From Dyella lutea (GTDB lineage Bacteria > Pseudomonadota > Gammaproteobacteria > Xanthomonadales > Rhodanobacteraceae), in the NCBI RefSeq assembly GCF_024158035.1, contig NZ_JAMZEK010000001.1:434001-498000 (forward strand): a DNA stretch of 64,000 nt, given 5' to 3'. The notes under the pieces were generated by a model. It was not told where the DNA came from, made no database searches, and was given only the letters and a program-made list of their open reading frames with translations. Made by a program: the position numbers and the translations under genes. Each line of letters begins with the position of its first letter. Within the stretch, counting starts at the first letter, position 1. This document shows, piece after piece, positions 49,515-56,989 of this stretch.

Positions 49515-49574
49515 GTCCCACCGGGATGCATCGGAGCGGAAGCATCGCCAGCACGGAGGTCCCTGCGTTCATTG

Positions 49575-49603
49575 TTGACAGCCCAGTGGCCTGCGCTCGA
49601 CAT
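49575..49603 (+). promoter_or_regulatory. Candidate sigma-70 promoter for the TonB-like gene
   Basis: TTGACA is a perfect -35 hexamer. At 17-bp spacing the -10 is the weak CGACAT. It lies 80-108 bp before the GTG start. Confidence 0.3.
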
Positions 49604-49682
49604 TGCGTGAAGAACAGGACCGCTGACCGGCGAGGCTCGCCTCGCCCGTACGAACACCATCCACCCACCAAGGAAGGCACCC

Positions 49683-50522
49683 GTGAAGAAGCTCATGTTC
49701 GCAGCGCTGCTCGCCCTCACCGCGGCAGCCGCCCATGCAGGTCCCACCAAGAATCTGGAAACCTCGGCCGTGGTCGACGGCACTATCGTGCTGGCTAAGG
49801 ACGGCGCGGTGCAGCTCGCCACGGTGGAGCACCCGGAGAAGTACGGCCAACCCATCGCCGATCTGGTGCGCAAGGTGGCCCTGACGTGGCGCTTCGATCC
49901 GGTACTGCGCGGCGGTGAGCCGGTCGTCGCCAAGGCGAGCATGCACGTGCGGGTGATCCTCACGAAGAACGCGGACGGCAACTTCACCGCGCGCATCAAG
50001 GGCGCCACGTTCGGCGGCAATAACGCGGACACGCCCGACGATCTGTACAGCGAGAACCAGAAGAAAATTGGCCCGCACTATCCTCCGGCAGCGATCAAGG
50101 CCCGCGTGCAGGGAACGGTCTACCTGGCGTTGCACGTCGATCGCGAAGGGCGCGTCATCGACGCCGTGGCGGAGCAGGTCAATCTGGAGAACATGGGGCC
50201 GGACGGCTTGCTCCAGAAATACCGCGAACTGATGGCCAAGTCGTCACTCGACGCCGCCCGCCGCTGGACCTACCGGATTCCCACCACCGGCAAGCTCGCC
50301 GGCCAGGACAGCTGGACCCTGCACGTGCCCATCGTCTACACCCTCAACGAAACGGGCGCTGCCCCGGTCGAGCGCGTATGGCGGACCTATGTGCCCGGCC
50401 CTTACACGCCCGCGCCGTGGGTCGACAAACCCAGCATGACCACGGCCGATGCGCTCGCTGACGACGGCAGCTATACCGAAGGCGCCGGGCCGGTGCTGCG
50501 GTCCTCTTTTGATCACGGTTGA
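49683..50522 (+). CDS. Periplasmic protein with TonB C-terminal-like domain
   Basis: 279 aa from a GTG with AAGGAAGG upstream. A cleavable signal peptide (LMFAALLALTAAAAHAG) replaces the usual uncleaved TonB anchor, and there is no Pro-rich spanner. The C-terminal half carries a TonB-CTD-like region (HYPPAAIKARVQGTVYLALHVDREGRVIDAVAE, SSLDAARRWTYRIP). Without a membrane anchor it cannot energise receptors in the normal way, so it is more likely a TonB-CTD-like binding protein. Confidence 0.75.
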   Translation: MKKLMFAALLALTAAAAHAGPTKNLETSAVVDGTIVLAKDGAVQLATVEHPEKYGQPIADLVRKVALTWRFDPVLRGGEPVVAKASMHVRVILTKNADGNFTARIKGATFGGNNADTPDDLYSENQKKIGPHYPPAAIKARVQGTVYLALHVDREGRVIDAVAEQVNLENMGPDGLLQKYRELMAKSSLDAARRWTYRIPTTGKLAGQDSWTLHVPIVYTLNETGAAPVERVWRTYVPGPYTPAPWVDKPSMTTADALADDGSYTEGAGPVLRSSFDHG

Positions 50523-50588
50523 TCTGTCACTCCAACTGTTCGCAGATGGTGTTTGAGAAAAACCGGGTCGGGCTGCTTCATCTAGCTG

Positions 50589-50614
50589 CTAAAGGCGAAC
50601 CTGACCCCTATTTT
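50589..50614. repeat. REP-like repeat, left flank of the DUF2971 gene
   Basis: The reverse strand reads AAAATAGGGGTCAGGTTC, then GCCTTTAG. A similar sequence occurs in opposite orientation at 51426-51452. The GGGGTCAGGTT core resembles REP sequences associated with RAYT-type transposases. Confidence 0.45.
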
Positions 50615-50627
50615 GATTAGGCCCCGC

Positions 50628-51368
50628 ATGCGACTCTTCAAATACCGCGACATCTCATCTTCAAGCGGCGCGGGCTTAGAGCGGCTGCGCACAATCTTGC
50701 AAGATCAGACGTTCTGGTGCGCGAGCCCAAGCACCCTGAACGATCCGGAGGAATTCGTTTGGGAATGCGACTATTCACCCTCGGACGAGACGACTGAGCT
50801 TCTTGCGGAGGTGTTCCGCGCCAAAACTGGAAGGCCACAATTGGAAGCTCTAGCCCGAGCCCGTTCGGTAGTGCGCGCAGGACACCTTGAGCCCATCGCC
50901 CGTCCCATTTTTGAGCAGATGATCGCTCGCTGCCGGGACGAGATTGGACTCACCTGCTTCGCGACGTCGTCGAAGAACGAAGTGATGTGGGAGCGTTACG
51001 CCGCCGGAGGTGAAGGTGTCTGCATTGAAGTTGAGGCGCCCGATCGTCTTCTTCACACTCAGCTCCATCCGGTTCAATACCCAGCCAAGAAGCAACTTCA
51101 TGTGGATCATCTGCTTTCGAGTTCTACGCGACGCTCTTCCGCCAAGTTGGTCTATGAAGTAGCCCTCCTCTCAAAGCCCGCCAGTTGGGCTGCTGAGGCT
51201 GAGGTTCGCCTCGTCTCAAAGCGGCAAAACGTCTGCGTGCAGATCGAAGACTCGCAGATCGTGCACCTCCACATCGGTTCTAAACTTGCTGCCAGTAACG
51301 TCTCGCAGCTTATGAAGCTCGTGGGCACTCTGCCGTACGATCTGCCGATGTCCGTCGGTGAAGCCTAA
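50628..51368 (+). CDS. DUF2971 domain-containing protein
   Basis: 246 aa from ATG 50628 (an upstream TTG is possible). It begins MRLFKYRDISSSSGAGLERLRTIL and has QTFWCASPSTLNDPEEFVWEC, TCFATSSKNEVMWERYAAGGEGVCIEVE and EVRLVSKRQ, the DUF2971 pattern. The family is common in mobile islands and defence-like contexts but has no agreed function. Codon use is visibly AT-richer than the surroundings, indicating transfer. Its stop codon lies within an attC-like GCCTAAC box. Confidence 0.82.
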   Translation: MRLFKYRDISSSSGAGLERLRTILQDQTFWCASPSTLNDPEEFVWECDYSPSDETTELLAEVFRAKTGRPQLEALARARSVVRAGHLEPIARPIFEQMIARCRDEIGLTCFATSSKNEVMWERYAAGGEGVCIEVEAPDRLLHTQLHPVQYPAKKQLHVDHLLSSSTRRSSAKLVYEVALLSKPASWAAEAEVRLVSKRQNVCVQIEDSQIVHLHIGSKLAASNVSQLMKLVGTLPYDLPMSVGEA

Positions 51369-51381
51369 CCCCTCGCTCAGC
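51363..51381 (+). other. attC-like half-site at the DUF2971 stop codon
   Basis: GCCTAACCCCTCGCTCAG overlaps the stop codon. RYYYAAC followed by a CGCTCA-type box resembles the left arm of integron attC sites in Xanthomonads. No matching right arm follows; a REP-like sequence starts instead. Confidence 0.3.
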
Positions 51382-51425
51382 TCTACCCTCCGCAGCATGC
51401 CTCTGCCGCGGCCCGGTTAGCCCCG

Positions 51426-51452
51426 AAAATGGGGCCAGGCTGACTTATTTAG
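51426..51452. repeat. REP-like repeat, right flank of the DUF2971 gene
   Basis: AAAATGGGGCCAGGCTGACT, then TATTTAG is an imperfect inverted copy of the sequence at 50589-50614. Together they bracket the gene. Confidence 0.45.
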
Positions 51453-51498
51453 CTCTTGGAAACGAAACCGGGCCCGTTTGTGATTTGTTAGCCTGCGT

Positions 51499-51559
51499 GC
51501 TCTAACTGGCCATCTACGTGGACGGTGTCCCATGCACCGTTTAATTCAAACGTTAAAGC
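51499..51559 (+). other. attC-like site (possible integron cassette recombination site)
   Basis: Over 61 bp, GCTCTAAC at the left is nearly complementary to GTTAAAGC at the right, and ACGGTG (51522-51527) pairs with CACCGT (51535-51540) in the middle. The right arm TTAATTCAAACGTTAAAG closely resembles the TTAAYTCAAGCGTTAGR end of cassette attC sites. The next gene begins five bases later, as in a cassette array. No integrase gene is in the window. Confidence 0.45.
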
Positions 51560-51563
51560 CTTC

Positions 51564-51968
51564 ATGAAATTCTCGCGACACTTGGCAAAGGTTGAACTGA
51601 TAGCGCTCGCCGCGCTGGCTGTCGCTGTCGGTGCTTTGGCAGCCTATGCGGCGATATGGACATCACTCCACCCGAGCCCATTTTTTACCGTCGCCGACTC
51701 AGTTACGTTTGTCTTGGCCTACGGGTTCGCCACAGGCTGCATTCCTGTTGTCGTATATGTTGCCCCTTTATATGCAGCCTTGCTGCACAACGGTCGACCA
51801 TCCTGGCCAGCAGCCTTTTTCATCGGCGCTATCCCAGGAGCGGTTCTCCTGTTCGTCTCAGTCCGGTTCGGGCTCTTGGCGTTGGCCTCCGGCGCATTCG
51901 TAGCGATGGCAACGCACGCGATCTGTGCGTCTGGCTCGAACCGCTCGCCGCTCCAGCGAGAGCGCTAA
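51564..51968 (+). CDS. Small hypothetical membrane protein (cassette-like)
   Basis: 134 aa from ATG 51564. Four hydrophobic segments are visible (VELIALAALAVAVGALAAYAAIW; SVTFVLAYGFATGCIPVVVYVAPLYAALL; WPAAFFIGAIPGAVLLFVSV; LLALASGAFVAMATHAIC). I recognise no named family; the type is common among integron-cassette membrane proteins. A GTG at 51525 is an alternative start but lies inside the attC-like hairpin. Base composition is AT-richer than the flanks. Confidence 0.65.
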   Translation: MKFSRHLAKVELIALAALAVAVGALAAYAAIWTSLHPSPFFTVADSVTFVLAYGFATGCIPVVVYVAPLYAALLHNGRPSWPAAFFIGAIPGAVLLFVSVRFGLLALASGAFVAMATHAICASGSNRSPLQRER

Positions 51969-52078
51969 AGGCCATCGTCTGCACGTCAGAGCCGGCATCA
52001 CAGCCCGCTGAATGCGCGCTTTGGCGATCGTCACGGCGCCCGCTCAGTCGGCTTCGGCCCGCACTCGGCGCCACACAT

Positions 52079-52095
52079 TGCACCAGCCCGATGCA
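52079..52095. promoter_or_regulatory. NtrC-like binding site 1 upstream of ntrB
   Basis: TGCACCAGCCCGATGCA matches TGCACYANNNTGGTGCA at 12 of 14 fixed positions. It abuts a second site that ends at the ntrB start codon. Confidence 0.65.
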
Positions 52096-52112
52096 TTCCC
52101 CATGATGGTGCA
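52096..52112. promoter_or_regulatory. NtrC-like binding site 2 touching the ntrB start codon
   Basis: TTCCCCATGATGGTGCA matches the NtrC consensus at 12 of 14 fixed positions with a perfect TGGTGCA half. It occupies the ribosome-binding region directly before the ntrB ATG, so bound NtrC would repress its own operon, as at glnLp in E. coli. Confidence 0.65.
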
Positions 52113-53151
52113 ATGAACAATGCATCCTGGCGCCCGCTGGCGGAGCAGATGGCGACCGGGCTGGCCCTGGTCGACGCCGAGCTGCGCGTGACGTGGCTGA
52201 ATCCGGCGCTGGCCGAGCGGCTGGCGCTGGGGACCCGCAGCCTGGTCGGGCAGCCGACGACGCTGATGTTCGCCGACGACGCGGCGGTGCTGGCGCAGGC
52301 GCGGCGGGCGCTGGCTGAGGATCGGGCGCTGCAGTTGCGTGGCGTGGCGATGACCACCCAGCGCGGCACGGAGTGGCAGGCGGACCTGAGCCTGCAACCG
52401 TTCGACGGGCAGCTGCTGCTGGAAGTGCACGCGCTGGCCGAGCCGGCCGCGGCGGCCTCGCCGCTGTCGGCGACGCTGCGCGGCTTCGCGCACGAGGTGA
52501 AGAATCCGCTGGCCGGCTTGCGCGGTGCGGCGCAGCTGCTGCAGCGGCGGCTGGACGACGAGGACCTGAAGGCGCTCGCCGGCATGGTGATCGCCGAAGC
52601 GGACCGCCTCGGTGCGCTGGCCAACCGCCTGCTGCATCACGACGGCGCGCCGCGGCTGGCGCCGGTGAACATCCATCACCTGCTGGAGCGGCTGGAAGAT
52701 CTTCTGGAAGCCGAGCCTGCGCCGCTCACGCTGCGCCACGACTACGACCCCAGTCTGCCGGACTTTCCCGCCGACGCCGACCGCCTGCTGCAGGTATTGC
52801 TGAACCTGGCGCGCAACGCGCGCGAGGCCGGCGCGCAGACGCTGACCCTGCGCACGCGGGCCGAACACGGTGTGCGGCTGGGCGAGCGCATGCTGCGTAG
52901 CGCGCTGCGGGTGGACGTGATCGATGACGGCGCCGGGGTGCCGACCGCACTGCGCGACACGCTGTTTCAGCCGCTGGTGTCCGGGCGGCCGGACGGCACC
53001 GGCCTCGGCCTGGCGCTGTCGCGCGAGATCGCCCACGAGCACGGCGGCGAACTGCGCTGGCAGGGCCGGCCCGGCGAAACCGTGTTCTCGCTCTACCTGC
53101 CGCTGCCGCCGCCGCAGCGCGCCTCGACCGACACCCCGACGGATGTGACCG

Positions 53152-53159
<8 letters not shown>
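52113..53159 (+). CDS. ntrB: Nitrogen-regulation sensor kinase NtrB
   Basis: 348 aa, typical of soluble NtrB. A PAS domain (MATGLALVDAELRVTWLNPALAERL) precedes the dimerisation/phospho-acceptor helix with His127 (RGFAHEVKNPLAGLRGAAQLLQRRL) and an HATPase domain (LNLARNAREAG, VIDDGAGVP, DGTGLGLALS). It phosphorylates NtrC when nitrogen is scarce and is controlled by PII proteins such as the GlnK encoded here. It overlaps ntrC by eight bases and is preceded by two NtrC-like sites. Confidence 0.95.
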
Positions 53160-54555
<1,396 letters not shown>

Positions 54556-54570
54556 TCCGGAGACACCCGC

Positions 54571-55032
54571 ATGACCGTGACCGTCCGCGACGCCCGTCGC
54601 GAAGACCTGCCGAACCTCATCGCATGGAACGCCGCCATGGCGTGGGAGACCGAGCACAAGCGGCTCGACCCGGACGTGCTGACGCGCGGCATGGCGGCGG
54701 TATTCGACGAGCCGCGCCGCGGCTTCTACCTCGTCGCCGAGCACGATGGCGTGCCGGCCGGCTGCCTGATGGTGACCTACGAGTGGAGCGACTGGCGCTG
54801 CGGCGATTTCTGGTGGATCCAGAGCGTGTACGTGGCCGAGTCCGCGCGCCGCAGCGGCGTGTTTCGTGCGCTGTACGCCGACGTGGCGCGTCGCGCGCGC
54901 GCGGCCGGCGCAGTCGGCCTGCGGCTGTACGTGGAAACCGAGAACGAGCGCGCCCAGGCCACCTATGCCGGCCTGGGCATGGAGCGCTGCCACTACTTCA
55001 TGTACGAGCAGGCGCTCGAACGCGCCAGCTGA
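54571..55032 (+). CDS. GNAT-family N-acetyltransferase
   Basis: 153 aa. The GNAT fold shows VRDARREDLPNLIAWNAAMAWETE at the start, the acetyl-CoA region WWIQSVYVAESARRSGVFRALYADVARRARAAGAVGLRLYVETEN and ATYAGLGMERCHYFMYEQ. The substrate is unknown. It follows ntrC by 15 bp and could be read through from it. Confidence 0.88.
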   Translation: MTVTVRDARREDLPNLIAWNAAMAWETEHKRLDPDVLTRGMAAVFDEPRRGFYLVAEHDGVPAGCLMVTYEWSDWRCGDFWWIQSVYVAESARRSGVFRALYADVARRARAAGAVGLRLYVETENERAQATYAGLGMERCHYFMYEQALERAS

Positions 55033-55142
55033 GCGCGGGGTGACGGGCCCGGCGCAAAGGGCGTACAACGGGCGCGATCATGCAAGACGGCCAGCGACCG
55101 GCTGAAGACCCTGCAAGGCTCACGTCCACCGAGGAACCCGCC

Positions 55143-55607
55143 ATGATCCTCCTGCTCGCTGCACTGCTCATCGGCATCGTCGCCGACCTGCGCGCGATGA
55201 CCGCGCCGGCCATCGTCAGTTGGGCAGCACAGCTGGGCGTGCTGCCTTTGCAAGGTACGCCGCTGGCCTTTCTCGGCTGGCGCTTCACGCCGTGGATCCT
55301 CTCGCTGCTCGCCGTCGGCGAGCTGATCACCGACCAGTTGCCCACCACGCCCAGCCGCAAGCTGCTGGCGCCGTTCGCCACGCGCATCGTGATGGGCGGG
55401 TTCTGCGGTGCCGCGGTGGGTCTGGCCGGTGGCCAGTGGTGGCTGGGTGCCGCGGCCGGCGCGGTGGGTGCGGTGCTCGGCACGTTGGGTGGTGCCGCGG
55501 CGCGGGCCCGGCTGGCCGCGGCGTTCGGACGCGATCGCCCGGCGGCGCTGCTGGAAGACATCGTCGCCATCGGCGGCGGCATCGCGATCATGGCGCTGCT
55601 GCCATGA
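55143..55607 (+). CDS. DUF4126 family membrane protein
   Basis: 154 aa from ATG 55143. Hydrophobic segments (LLAALLIGIVADLRAMTAPAIVSWAA; WILSLLAVGELITDQLP; GAAVGLAGGQWWLGAAAGAVGAVLGTLGG) and the RAMTAPA motif fit DUF4126, a small inner-membrane family of unknown function. Its stop overlaps the flavoprotein ATG (ATGA), so the two are coexpressed. Confidence 0.82.
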   Translation: MILLLAALLIGIVADLRAMTAPAIVSWAAQLGVLPLQGTPLAFLGWRFTPWILSLLAVGELITDQLPTTPSRKLLAPFATRIVMGGFCGAAVGLAGGQWWLGAAAGAVGAVLGTLGGAAARARLAAAFGRDRPAALLEDIVAIGGGIAIMALLP

Positions 55608-56989
55608 GCGCCACCTACGACGCCATCATCGTCGGCGCGGGTCAGGCCGGCCCCGCGCTCGCCGGGCGCCTCACCGCCGCGGGCATGCGGGTGGCGCTGG
55701 TCGAGCGACACCTGTTCGGCGGCACCTGCGTCAACACCGGCTGCATGCCGACCAAGGCGCTGGTGGCCAGCGCCGAGGTGGCGCACCTGGCGCGCCGCGG
55801 CGCCGACTACGGCGTGCAGGTGGGCGGCGAGGTCACGGTGGACTTCCCCAAGGTGATGGCGCGCGCGCACACAGTGACGATGAATGCGCGGCGCAACGTC
55901 GAGCGCTGGCTGCACGGTATGGAGCAGCTCACCGTGCTGCGCGGGCACGCGCGCTTCGTGGCGCCGGACACGCTACAGGTGGGCGAGATGACGATCCGCG
56001 CGCCGCGCATCTTCCTCAACGTGGGTGGACGCGCTGCGGTGCCGCCGCTGCCCGGCGTGGACGGCATCGACTACCTCACCAACACCTCGATCCTGCAGCT
56101 GGACACGCTGCCGCGGCATCTGGCCGTGGTGGGCGGCAGCTACATCGGGCTGGAGTTCGCGCAGATGTTCCGACGCTTCGGCGCGCAGGTGACGGTGATC
56201 GAGCGGCAGTCACGACTGATCGCCCGCGAGGACGAGGACGTCTCGCAAGCGATCCGCGAGCTCCTGGAAGCCGAAGGCATCGCCGTGCGCATCGGCGCCG
56301 AATGCATCGCCTTCGCCCCGCACGCCGACGGCGTCGCGGTGAAGGTGGACTGCCGCGACGGCGCGCCCGAGGTGGTGGCCAGCCACGTACTGCTGGCGAT
56401 GGGCCGCCGGCCGAACACCGATGATCTCGGCCTGGACCGCGCCGGCGTGGCCATCGACGAGCGCGGCTACATCACCGTCGACGACACGCTGGCCTGCAAC
56501 GTGCCCGGCATCTGGGCGATGGGCGACTGCAACGGCCGCGGCGCGTTCACCCACACCGCCTACAACGACTTCGAGATCATCGCCGCCAATCTGCTCGACG
56601 GCGACCACCGCACGCTGTCGCAGCGGGTGCCGGGCTACGCGCTGTACATCGATCCGCCGCTGGGCCGCGTGGGAATGACCGAGGCGCAGGCGCGCGCCAG
56701 CGGCCGCCCGCTGCTGGTGTCCAAGCGACCGATGACGCGCGTCGGCCGCGCGGTGGAGCGCGGCCAGACCGAGGGGTTCATGAAGCTGGTGGCCGATGCG
56801 GAAACCAAGCGCGTGCTGGGCGCGGCGATCCTCGGCGTGAGCGGCGACGAGGCGATCCACGGCGTGCTCGACCTGATGAGTGCGGACCAGCCGCTGGACG
56901 CGCTGCGCTGGGCGGTGCCGATCCATCCCACCGTGTCGGAGCTGTGGCCGACCGTGGTGCTCGGCCTCCAGCCGGCCGAAGACGACTAG
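55604..56989 (+). CDS. FAD-dependent pyridine-nucleotide disulfide oxidoreductase (mercuric-reductase-like)
   Basis: 461 aa. FAD binding at YDAIIVGAGQAGPALAGRL, a redox-active Cys pair in GGTCVNTGCMPTK, an NAD(P)-binding Rossmann fold at LAVVGGSYIGLEFAQMF, FAD contact at IWAMGDCNGRGAFTHTAYND and a C-terminal interface with the HPT motif (AVPIHPTVSELWPTV). It resembles the group I disulfide reductases called mercuric reductase-like; no HMA domain or mer genes are present, so mercury is unlikely. Its stop overlaps that of the convergent next gene. Confidence 0.9.
   Translation: MSATYDAIIVGAGQAGPALAGRLTAAGMRVALVERHLFGGTCVNTGCMPTKALVASAEVAHLARRGADYGVQVGGEVTVDFPKVMARAHTVTMNARRNVERWLHGMEQLTVLRGHARFVAPDTLQVGEMTIRAPRIFLNVGGRAAVPPLPGVDGIDYLTNTSILQLDTLPRHLAVVGGSYIGLEFAQMFRRFGAQVTVIERQSRLIAREDEDVSQAIRELLEAEGIAVRIGAECIAFAPHADGVAVKVDCRDGAPEVVASHVLLAMGRRPNTDDLGLDRAGVAIDERGYITVDDTLACNVPGIWAMGDCNGRGAFTHTAYNDFEIIAANLLDGDHRTLSQRVPGYALYIDPPLGRVGMTEAQARASGRPLLVSKRPMTRVGRAVERGQTEGFMKLVADAETKRVLGAAILGVSGDEAIHGVLDLMSADQPLDALRWAVPIHPTVSELWPTVVLGLQPAEDD

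Noticed and set aside
55604-56989. Mercury-resistance mercuric reductase (merA)
   Set aside because: There is no HMA domain, no C-terminal vicinal Cys pair and no mer operon genes; only the general disulfide-reductase fold is shared.
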